Source: Planctomycetota bacterium
GTDB taxonomy: Bacteria; Planctomycetota; Planctomycetia; Gemmatales; Gemmataceae
Assembly: GCA_021781415.1 (NCBI GenBank)
Contig: JAJXWW010000151.1
Location: 1-54,113 of the forward strand
DNA: 54,113 bases
Direction of reading: 5' to 3'
Part shown: positions 44,356 to 51,455 of the stretch, piece after piece
How the letters are laid out: every line of letters starts with the position of its first letter
Numbering within the stretch: the first letter of the stretch is position 1
The notes under the pieces: generated by a model
What the model was told of the DNA's origin: nothing
Seen by the model: only the letters and a program-made list of their open reading frames with translations
The model's database searches: none
Program-made: the position numbers and the translations under genes

Positions 44356-45471
44356 ATGACGGACACCGGACTCGCTCTTGCCTCGCTCCTCGCGCGCGCT
44401 CAGGAAGGCGTCGCGTCCATCGTTCGAGCATCGCCGTTTGGCCAGGAGCGGGCGGATCGATTGGTTGAACTCCTCGGCCACCTCGTGCCGCGCGCCGACT
44501 TTATCGCTTGTTGGCTGAACGAAGCAGGCTCCACGCCCTACGCCTTTCGATCTCGAATCGAAACGAACGACGGCACGCAAAAGTCTACGTTGCGATCCGT
44601 ATTGTCGTCTTTAGATCGCTCAACGCAAGTCGTCGAAATGCTGCCGGACGATGCGCTGTCCGGTTGGCGCGCGTTCGTCTCGGCCATCCGTTGCGAGGAT
44701 CGTCGGCACGGCTACTTGGCTCTGGGTTTCTCGGGAACCCCACGACCGGAGGAGATCGAGGAAGCGGCGGCGGTGTTGGCCGCGGCCTCTTCCGCCGCAT
44801 CGCTGTGCGCGACCGTGCAATCTCTGCGAAGCGAGCGCGACGAACGCCAGCATTTCGCCTTGTTGGGACAGGCTTTTGTTGGCTTGTCTCACGAGCTAAA
44901 CAACGCTCTGAACAATATGATGCTGCAAACCGCCGTGGTGCAGTTGCAAACGGGCGAGCAGGCGCTGGCCGAGCTGTCGGCCATCCGCCAGCACGGAGCG
45001 CGCGCGGCCGGTTTGTTGCGATCGCTCCATTGCGCGGCCCACGAACGACAAGAGGAATTCTACCCCGTCTCCGTCAACTCCGTTCTGGCCGAAATTCTCG
45101 ATGAGGAGGGATGCTTCAATGGCCGTGTTGTGCCGCGATTCGATCCAGACGCTCCGCCGATTCGAGGCACGCGCGGAACCGTCCAGCAACTCCTCGCTTT
45201 GGTCTTCGAGGGCGTTTGCTCGGCCACGCGCGAGGTTGTGACTGCCCGCATCGCTCGCCACGAAGAAGGCGGAGCGTTCACCTTGACCCTCGCCAATGTC
45301 GAGGACATCGACCCTGCGGACGAGACGCCGTTGCTTGAGGCACTCGTGTGGCGAAATCTCGACGAGATCGGAGTTCACGCCGGAAAATCGCTCCTGCGTC
45401 AACTTCACTGCGATGTCTCCGCCGAACGAGTCGGCGACAATCAATACCAGATACGCCTCAGCTGGAATTGA
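44356..45471 (+). CDS. Histidine-kinase-like protein lacking recognisable ATP-binding boxes
   Basis: A 371-residue soluble protein directly behind the NtrC-type gene. Residues about 1-150 look like a GAF sensor domain. A coiled segment leads to a clear H-box, FVGLSHELNNALNNMML, with His179. In a normal kinase an ATPase domain with N, G1 and G2 boxes follows. Here the corresponding 200 residues have VNSVLAEILDEEG and GTRGTVQQLLALVFEGVCSATREV where the N-box helix should be, but no NAxxA asparagine, no DxGxG and no GxGxG. It may therefore be a phosphotransfer protein, a phosphatase or an inactive kinase. ATG 44356 is used (GGAG 11 bases before); TTG 44347 is an alternative. Confidence 0.75.
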   Translation: MTDTGLALASLLARAQEGVASIVRASPFGQERADRLVELLGHLVPRADFIACWLNEAGSTPYAFRSRIETNDGTQKSTLRSVLSSLDRSTQVVEMLPDDALSGWRAFVSAIRCEDRRHGYLALGFSGTPRPEEIEEAAAVLAAASSAASLCATVQSLRSERDERQHFALLGQAFVGLSHELNNALNNMMLQTAVVQLQTGEQALAELSAIRQHGARAAGLLRSLHCAAHERQEEFYPVSVNSVLAEILDEEGCFNGRVVPRFDPDAPPIRGTRGTVQQLLALVFEGVCSATREVVTARIARHEEGGAFTLTLANVEDIDPADETPLLEALVWRNLDEIGVHAGKSLLRQLHCDVSAERVGDNQYQIRLSWN

Positions 45472-45587
45472 GTCGCGCCGGTAGTGTACACGATGGGATG
45501 CTTCAACTCGTTGGGAACCCTACCAGGGCAATTCCTGGCGACCCGGCAGGGTTCGCTGCCCGGTGTTGGTTCCCCCAGCGATGCGCC

Positions 45588-45632
45588 ACCCGGCGGCTCA
45601 CGCCACCCGGCGGCTCACGCCGCCGGTTCGCC
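45588..45632. repeat. GC-rich palindromic repeat, left of DUF1501
   Basis: Two copies of ACCCGGCGGCTCACGCC in tandem, the second extending to a 28-base unit (45605-45632) that is identical to 47394-47421 on the other side of the DUF1501 gene. It ends directly at the DUF1501 stop codon and contains the palindrome CCGGCGGC...GCCGCCGG. Confidence 0.85.
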
Positions 45633-47138
45633 TTAGGCCAATACTTCGGAGATGACGGAACCGTCCGGAACGAGCGGCATGGGCCGTCCGGTGCGGTCGG
45701 CGAGGAGGGCATCCGGATCGATGCCGAGGAGGTGATACACGGTGGCTAGAATGTCCTTGGGCGAGGTAGGCCGTTCGGTTACGTCTCCGGCGATCTTATC
45801 GGTTCTGCCGACGACCTTGCCCCGCGCCACGCCCGCTCCGGCCAGCAAACCACAGTAGGCGCGCGACCAATGATCGCGCCCGCCGCCTTTGACGTTCTGC
45901 ATTTTCGGCGTTCGGCCATGCTCGCTCAGACACAAAACCAGCGTCTCGTCCAGAAGCCCGCGTTGGTCGAGGTCCGCGATCAATCCCGCGAGGGCGCGAT
46001 CAAAGCCGGGCATCAGCTCTTCTTTCATGCGCGGATAGTGATCCCAGTGCGTATCCCAGGCCGAGCCGGCCAAGCCGAATTCGTCCCAAAAAACGCTGAC
46101 GAAACGTGAGCCAGCCTCGACCAAGCGCCGCGCCGTCAGCGCGGCCTGGCCGAACAACGTCATGCCGTAGGATTCGCGGACGCGAAGCGATTCGCGGTTC
46201 AGATCGAGAGCGGCGCGGACCTTCTCCGAGCCGATGAGATTGTACGCCATATCTCGATAGCGATCGAAGCCGCGTCCAGCCTCGGCGGCCGGCAGATCGC
46301 GCCGCGCGCGCTCGAACTGTTCCACCAGCGAACGGCGTTTATCGAGTCGATCCAGCGTGATGTCGCGCGGCAGTTCGGTGGCGGTCGCCAATTCGAATCG
46401 GCTGCCCGGCGTGATGCCCATGTACGGTTCGGCCACGTTGAGCTTCTGTTCTTGCAACGTCTTGACGCGGTGTTTGGTGGCCTGGCCGTGAAACTGCGTC
46501 CACACCGGATTGTACGCCCCGCCCAGGAACGCCGCATAAGGGCCGGCACGCGCCACTTCGCCGACGCGCTGGGAACTGAACGGGAAAGGTAGAGCGATAT
46601 TGTCCGGGACGGCGCGCGGCTTATTTCCGGTTTTCTGCCGTTGCAGATAGTCCACCACGGAGCCGACGAACGGCCAATGGCGCGAGTCGCGCGGATTGAG
46701 TTCCATCGGCACGTCGATTTTCGGCGTCCCGGTCAGCGCGTAAGCCACGCCGTGCAACGGATAGGGATGGGTCAGCGAACGCACCACCGTCATGCGATCC
46801 ATGACGCGCGAGGTATGGGGCAGCAGCTCGCATACGTCCAGTCCGGGCAGCGACGAACGGATCGGCTTCAGCTCGCCGCGGATCTCCACCGGGGCGTCCG
46901 GCTTCATGTCGAAAGTTTCGAGTTGGCTGGGAGCGCCGTAGAGATAGAGCAGAATGCACGACTTGGCGCGTCCGAAACTCTTGGTCGCGCGATCCGCCTG
47001 CTTGGCCGCTTGCGTCTCGCTCAGGCGCAGATAATCCGCCAGTCCAAGGCCGAGAACGCTTAATCCGCCAGCGCGCAGCGCCTCGCGCCGCGTCCAACCG
47101 TCGCAAAGGCGCTGTGCCGATCCCAAGATGCGCAGCAT
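45633..47138 (-). CDS. DUF1501 (sulfatase-like fold) exported protein
   Basis: A 501-residue member of the DUF1501 family, typical of planctomycetes. It begins with a twin-arginine-like leader (TRREALRAGGLSVLGLGLADYL, residues 17-39), though a strict SRRxFLK motif is absent. Family landmarks are ILLYLYGAPSQLETFDMKPDAPVEIRGE (read in pieces: YGAPSQLETFDMKPDAP), LLPHTSRVMDRMTVVRSLTH, WPFVGSVVDYL, FGQAALTARRLVEAG, WDTHWDHYPRMKEELMPGFD, SEHGRTPKMQN and GGRDHWSRAYC. The fold is that of alkaline phosphatase/sulfatase, with metal ligands likely in the Asp/His motifs. It usually has a DUF1549/DUF1553 (PSD1) gene beside it; none is here. ATG 47138 has GGAGG 8 bases upstream. Its function is unknown. 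Confidence 0.88.
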   Translation of the reverse strand: MLRILGSAQRLCDGWTRREALRAGGLSVLGLGLADYLRLSETQAAKQADRATKSFGRAKSCILLYLYGAPSQLETFDMKPDAPVEIRGELKPIRSSLPGLDVCELLPHTSRVMDRMTVVRSLTHPYPLHGVAYALTGTPKIDVPMELNPRDSRHWPFVGSVVDYLQRQKTGNKPRAVPDNIALPFPFSSQRVGEVARAGPYAAFLGGAYNPVWTQFHGQATKHRVKTLQEQKLNVAEPYMGITPGSRFELATATELPRDITLDRLDKRRSLVEQFERARRDLPAAEAGRGFDRYRDMAYNLIGSEKVRAALDLNRESLRVRESYGMTLFGQAALTARRLVEAGSRFVSVFWDEFGLAGSAWDTHWDHYPRMKEELMPGFDRALAGLIADLDQRGLLDETLVLCLSEHGRTPKMQNVKGGGRDHWSRAYCGLLAGAGVARGKVVGRTDKIAGDVTERPTSPKDILATVYHLLGIDPDALLADRTGRPMPLVPDGSVISEVLA

Positions 47139-47212
47139 GTCCAATTCCTCCGTTCGAGCTTCTCCTATTATGCCAGACGCACTCTCCGCCGCAAGAAGGA
47201 AACACTAAACTA

Positions 47213-47421
47213 GGCGAACCGGCAGCGTGAGCTGCCGGGTGCTGCAAAAAGCGCTCACGCCGCCGCACCTGGCGAACCGGCAGCGTGAGCTGCCGGTTGC
47301 TGCAAAAACACCCGGCGGCTCACGCCGCCGCACCTGGCGAACCGGCAGCGTGAGCTGCCGGGTATGGCGAAAGCTGCCGGTTGCTGCAAAAACACCCGGC
47401 GGCTCACGCCGCCGGTTCGCC
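47213..47421. repeat. Cluster of GC-rich palindromic repeats
   Basis: Three copies of GGCGAACCGGCAGCGTGAGC start at 47213, 47271 and 47337, and two complete copies of ACCCGGCGGCTCACGCCGCC at 47310 and 47394, with a partial one at 47252; GCTGCAAAAA separates units. The last 28 bases (47394-47421) repeat 45605-45632 exactly. The spacing is irregular and sequences between units are shared, so this is not a CRISPR array. It fills most of the gap between the divergent DUF1501 and HAD genes. Confidence 0.85.
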
Positions 47422-47438
47422 CTATAAAAGGATACACA

Positions 47439-48113
47439 ATGTCTACAAATCAACCCCTGGCGGCGATTTGGGATGTGGACGGCACGTTGGTCGATACGGC
47501 GGAGATGCACTTTCGGGCCTGGCAAGAAGTGAGCCGCGAACTGGGCCACGCATTCAGCAGGGACGACTTCGCCGCCACGTTCGGACGGCGCAACCCGGAG
47601 ATTCTCCGCACCTTGTTCGGCGACGGCTTCGACGAGGCGGAATTGACCGCGTTGGCGGAGCGCAAGGAGAGCCTCTACCGCGTCGAGGCCGCTCGTGGCG
47701 TAGCGCTGTTGCCCGGCGTGCGTCGGTTAGTGGACAATCTCCATCGCGCCGCGTTCGCGCAAGGCATCGGTTCGAGTGCGCCGCGCGCCAATCTGGAGTT
47801 GATTTTGCGTCTGACGGGCATCGCTCCCTTCTTCGCCGCGGTGATCGGTAGCGAAGACACGCAGCGCGGCAAACCCGATCCGCAGGTGTTTCTGTTGGCG
47901 GCGGAGCGCCTCGGCGTCGCGCCGTCGCGGTGCGTGGTGTTCGAGGACGCCGTGGCCGGAGTGCAAGCCGCTCGCGCCGGCGGCATGAAGTGCGTCGCCG
48001 TCCGCTGTGCCGGTCATCATTCCGAGGCAAGCCTGCGCCAGGCCGGGGCCGATGTCGTCGTCGAGACGTTGGAGGAGTTGTCCGCAAGAACGATCCAGGA
48101 TTTGTTCGGGTGA
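47439..48113 (+). CDS. HAD-superfamily phosphatase / beta-phosphoglucomutase-like
   Basis: A 224-residue enzyme. HAD motif I is WDVDGTLVDTAEMHFRAW (nucleophile Asp12 and general-acid Asp14; the HFRAW helical cap start is typical of the beta-phosphoglucomutase/phosphatase branch). Motif II is in GIGSSAPRANLE, motif III is Lys in RGKPDPQVFLLAAE, and motif IV is VFEDAVAGVQAA. The cap is the small helical C1 type. A sugar phosphate is the likely substrate, but mutase cannot be told from phosphatase. The start is ATG 47439, with AAGGA upstream, 17 bases after the repeat cluster, which would be part of its leader or promoter region. Confidence 0.88.
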   Translation: MSTNQPLAAIWDVDGTLVDTAEMHFRAWQEVSRELGHAFSRDDFAATFGRRNPEILRTLFGDGFDEAELTALAERKESLYRVEAARGVALLPGVRRLVDNLHRAAFAQGIGSSAPRANLELILRLTGIAPFFAAVIGSEDTQRGKPDPQVFLLAAERLGVAPSRCVVFEDAVAGVQAARAGGMKCVAVRCAGHHSEASLRQAGADVVVETLEELSARTIQDLFG

Positions 48114-48159
48114 ACGGATTGCCTCCCGCGCTCCTCTTCGAGTCGCGGCGAACCGAGGG

Positions 48160-48699
48160 CTATTTCTTGGCTCTTTCGCCGCGTTCGTTGTCGCGGCCGG
48201 TGTGTTCGGCGATGACGGCCAATTCCGTCAGTTTGGCCGCCGTCACGCCGATGCGCTCGAAGCATTGGGCCACGATGCTTTTCGAGGCCGTCAGGAGACT
48301 AATGAGCAGATCCATCGGCGTGATTTTGCAACGCCGATTCTCGACGGCGCGCTGATAGGCGTCGCGCAACAGACGGATGACGTTGTCGGACAGGAACTCG
48401 CGATTGAGGGCGAGAACGGCTTCCTCCTCGCCCTGTTCTTGGTGAAAAAGTTCTTGAAATTGATCGAGCAGGTTGCTCAGATCGGCTTGCAGGCGGTCGC
48501 CCCAGTTGCGAATGCTGGGATCGGGTACGGCGAGCAAGCCCATGAAAACGTGCGGACTGCGCACCGAGTCCCAGCGCGTCTCACGCGCCAGACGCAACGA
48601 CTCGCGCAGGGCGTGCAGCGCGTCGTCGCTAAACCAATCCACCCGCAAACGACCGCCGGGTAGAAAAACATCGTCCACCGAGTCATCTGGCATGGCCAT
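48160..48699 (-). CDS. Stand-alone Clp N-domain protein
   Basis: A 179-residue protein with a double Clp-N (ClpA/ClpB/ClpC N-terminal) repeat and no ATPase. The first repeat is FSDDALHALRESLRLARETRWDSVRSPHVFMGLLAV, read here as ALRESLRLARETR plus SPHVFMGLLAV (about residues 22-60), and the second FLSDNVIRLLRDAYQRAV and KITPMDLLISLLTASKS (about 103-145). Between them is an acidic/Gln-rich helix. It may act as an adaptor or decoy for Clp substrates. I use ATG 48699 (MAMPDDS), preceded by AGGAAGGG. An in-frame reading extends 39 residues upstream but lacks homology. It is convergent with the HAD gene. Confidence 0.75.
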   Translation of the reverse strand: MAMPDDSVDDVFLPGGRLRVDWFSDDALHALRESLRLARETRWDSVRSPHVFMGLLAVPDPSIRNWGDRLQADLSNLLDQFQELFHQEQGEEEAVLALNREFLSDNVIRLLRDAYQRAVENRRCKITPMDLLISLLTASKSIVAQCFERIGVTAAKLTELAVIAEHTGRDNERGERAKK

Positions 48700-48819
48700 G
48701 ACCGCGGCCCTTCCTGGAATGATGGGAGTCCAGATTCGATTATGGCGATCCCATTCATCCAACGCAAGCAGCCTCTTGGGCAAGCGAACTCCTTGCCGCC
48801 GTCGCCGCCGCGACAATCG

Positions 48820-48948
48820 TTACTTCAGTTTCAGTTTCTGATGGCAGGTGCGGCAGCGGACGGCGTGGAGGCGCACTTGCTTCTGGCACTTGGGACAACG
48901 CTTGAAACGCGATTTCCGGCGCGCCTTGACTTGCGGTCGAGTTTGCAC
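48820..48948 (-). CDS. 42-residue basic zinc-ribbon protein
   Basis: A very small gene. GTG 48948 is preceded by AGGAG with 7 bases between, and the frame ends in TAA at 48820. The product has CPKC and CRTC separated by 10 residues, with a charge of about +15 (KARRKSRFKRCPKCQKQ, RCRTCHQKLKLK). This looks like a ribosome- or RNA-binding zinc ribbon similar in style to bL32/bL33 or eL40, but I cannot name it. It lies 120 bases before the Clp-N gene on the same strand and could be co-transcribed. Confidence 0.65.
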   Translation of the reverse strand: MQTRPQVKARRKSRFKRCPKCQKQVRLHAVRCRTCHQKLKLK

Positions 48949-49194
48949 GATCGATCTCCTGACAATACGAACGAAACGAGCGCCAACGCGCTCTTTGTCC
49001 TCCTCACATCCATCCTTCTTGTATAGATGCCCCGGCACGCGGAGGCAATGCGGTTCTTTCACCAACGCGGGACGAGCGAACTTCGACCCTTGAAACCGAG
49101 ACGACTTCTCGCCAATTATAGGAGCAACGTCGCTCCTTTGCCGCGCGCTCCGTTGCGCGGCGCGGCGAAACGGATCTGCTCACGAGGGAATTTC

Positions 49195-51318
49195 ATGGAA
49201 CGCTCCGTTCTTCTGTTTGTCGTACTCGTCGTCTTGGCCGCGCCGGCCGCCGTTTTCGCCGAGGGCAAACGGCCCATGACCGTGAACGATCTCTTTCGCT
49301 TCCAGCGCGTCAGCGATCCCCAGATCAGCCCCGACGGCAAACTCGTCGTCTACGTCGTCGGCGTCGTCAATCTCGAAACCAACAGCATTTCCTCGACGCT
49401 GTGGCTCGCTCCCACCGACAAGGGCGAGCCGCGCCAACTGACCACGACCACCAAAAAGGACCGCCATCCGCGCTGGTCGCCCGACGGCAAGCACATTTTG
49501 TTCGAGTCGTCGCGTTCCGGAAGCAATCAGCTATGGATCATCGACCTCGACGGCGGCGAAGCCCGACAGCTGACCACCATCAGCACCGAGGCGAGCAACG
49601 GCGTCTGGTCGCGCGACGGCAAACAGATCGCTTTCGTGTCGGCGGTGTATCCCGAATATTCCGACAAGCCGTTCAAGGAAAGCGACGCCCTCAACAAGAA
49701 ACGCAAGGAAGAGATCGAGAAAAACCCGGTCAAAGCGAAGGTTCACACGAAACTCTTCTATCGCCATTGGGATTCCTACGTCGAGGACAAACGGCAGCAT
49801 TTGTTCGTGATGGCATTCAACGGAGCACGCAGCGCAAGCAAGTGCGAAATTGAACCGAAGGACGTAACCCCCGGCGACCGCGATGCGTTTCCGACTTCCA
49901 GCACCTTCAGCACCGGCGACAATTTCACCTTCTCACCCGATGGCAAATATCTCGTATTCACGGCTGTTCCGGCGAAGGATGAAGCGTGGAGTACGAATTA
50001 CGACATCTGCCGCGTGCCGATCACGGGCGGCGGCAAGGAATGGGAGACGCTGACGAAGGACAACCCGGCCGCCGATGGCGGGCCCGTGTTCTCGCCGGAT
50101 GGCAAGAAGTTGGCGTATCGAGCGCAGAAGCGAGCCGGCTTCGAGGCGGACAAGTGGGATTTGATGGTCGTGGATACCGATTCGGGCGGTTCGTTTCAGG
50201 GGAAACCGAAGTGCATCACCGCGCTGATTAATAGCTCCGTCGAGGAATACGTTTGGTATCTGAACAGTCAAGACCTGGTGATTACGGCAGAAAAAGATGC
50301 TCATAGATCCGGCTACTCTGTATCCATCACGAAAGAAGACCCCTGGTACTTTCCACTAATCGAGCCGGGAACAATCGCATCGCTTTCCATCAGCCGAGAC
50401 GGATACATTGCATGTACTCAAGCCAAAATGCCACAACCCGCTGAGGTATGCGTATTCCCTGTGCCTCTGAAACACAATTTTCTAAAGAACCTCAGCCACG
50501 CCAACGACAAGCTCCTCGCCGAACTCGATATGCCGCGCCCCGAAAGCGTGAAAGTTAAAGTCGAAGGCGCGGACATGCAGATGTGGATTTTGAAACCGCC
50601 CGGCTTCGATCCCAAAAAGAAATGGCCGCTCGCCTATCTCGTTCACGGTGGCCCGCAGGGCGCGTGGGAAGACGGTTGGAGTTTTCGTTGGTGTCCCGAA
50701 TTGTGGGCGGCACAGGGATACGTCGTCGCGCTGCCCAATCCGCGCGGCAGCACCGGCTTCGGCCAGAAATTCGTCGATGAGATCAGCGGCGATTGGGGCG
50801 GCAAATGTTTCGACGATCTGATGAAGGGCGTCGATTACATGGAGAAGCTGCCCTATATCGACAAGAATCGCATGGGGGCGGCCGGTGCGTCGTTCGGCGG
50901 TTACATGATGGACTGGTTCCAGGGCAACACCACGCGCTTCAAAACGCTCATCACCCATTGCGGCGTGTACAACTTCGAGAGCATGTACGCCCAGACCGAA
51001 GAGCTATGGTTCGACGAATGGGAGCACGGCGGCCCGCCCTGGGGACCGAACCGCAAGTCCTACGAGAAGCATTCGCCGCACCGCTATGCCAAGAATTTCA
51101 AGACGCCCATGCTCATCATCCACAACGATCTCGATTTCCGCGTCCCGGTCAGTCAGGGGCACGAGCTGTTCACCACGCTCCAACGCCTGCGCGTTCCCTC
51201 GAAGTTCATCAACTTCCCGGATGAGGGGCATTGGGTGACAAAACCTAAGAACAGCGAATACTGGCACAAGGAAGTGTTCGCCTGGCTCAAGAAGTACGTC
51301 CCCCCCGGCGGTCGATAA
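49195..51318 (+). CDS. S9-family (prolyl oligopeptidase / DPP-like) serine peptidase, exported
   Basis: A 707-residue exported peptidase. A signal peptide (LLFVVLVVLAAPAAVFAEG) is followed by a beta-propeller with WD40/TolB-like blades, shown by repeated ISPDGKLVVYV, WSPDGKHILFES, WSRDGKQIAFVS, FSPDGKYLVFTA and FSPDGKKLAYRA. The alpha/beta hydrolase domain starts near residue 455. Its catalytic triad is Ser566 (GASFGGYM), Asp647 (HNDLDFRVP) and His679 (DEGHW), with oxyanion motif HGGPQGAWEDGW. The domain arrangement matches acylaminoacyl- or dipeptidyl-peptidases. Its role is probably peptide scavenging in the periplasm. ATG 49195 (GAGGG upstream) is used; longer frames have no signal peptide. 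Confidence 0.92.
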   Translation: MERSVLLFVVLVVLAAPAAVFAEGKRPMTVNDLFRFQRVSDPQISPDGKLVVYVVGVVNLETNSISSTLWLAPTDKGEPRQLTTTTKKDRHPRWSPDGKHILFESSRSGSNQLWIIDLDGGEARQLTTISTEASNGVWSRDGKQIAFVSAVYPEYSDKPFKESDALNKKRKEEIEKNPVKAKVHTKLFYRHWDSYVEDKRQHLFVMAFNGARSASKCEIEPKDVTPGDRDAFPTSSTFSTGDNFTFSPDGKYLVFTAVPAKDEAWSTNYDICRVPITGGGKEWETLTKDNPAADGGPVFSPDGKKLAYRAQKRAGFEADKWDLMVVDTDSGGSFQGKPKCITALINSSVEEYVWYLNSQDLVITAEKDAHRSGYSVSITKEDPWYFPLIEPGTIASLSISRDGYIACTQAKMPQPAEVCVFPVPLKHNFLKNLSHANDKLLAELDMPRPESVKVKVEGADMQMWILKPPGFDPKKKWPLAYLVHGGPQGAWEDGWSFRWCPELWAAQGYVVALPNPRGSTGFGQKFVDEISGDWGGKCFDDLMKGVDYMEKLPYIDKNRMGAAGASFGGYMMDWFQGNTTRFKTLITHCGVYNFESMYAQTEELWFDEWEHGGPPWGPNRKSYEKHSPHRYAKNFKTPMLIIHNDLDFRVPVSQGHELFTTLQRLRVPSKFINFPDEGHWVTKPKNSEYWHKEVFAWLKKYVPPGGR

Positions 51319-51358
51319 GGGCACGAAAAGACGAATCACACAACAAAAGCGAATCACA

Positions 51359-51414
51359 AGCCCGGAGCGCCAGCGACGGGCTGAAGCGCCAACCCGTCGC
51401 TGGCGCTCCGGGCT
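51359..51414. repeat. Perfect 22-base inverted repeat
   Basis: Arms at 51359-51380 and 51393-51414 are exact reverse complements (start AGCCCGGAGCGCCAGC), with a 12-base loop and no T-run. It lies 40 bases after the peptidase gene and about 40 before treZ on the same strand, so it may end one transcript or stabilise it. It looks like a dispersed palindromic repeat. Confidence 0.85.
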
Positions 51415-51455
51415 GAAACGTCTCGCTTCGCTCGATACGCTTTAAGGAATGGGAC

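Noticed and set aside
47213..47421. Possible CRISPR array
   Set aside because: Repeat units are palindromic, irregularly spaced (58 and 66 bases), and the sequences between them are themselves shared. No cas gene is near.
48949..49194. tRNA-like or small-RNA gene before the S9 peptidase
   Set aside because: A short hairpin (AGGAGC/GCTCCT at 49120-49137) is visible, but no cloverleaf or GTTCRA box can be found.
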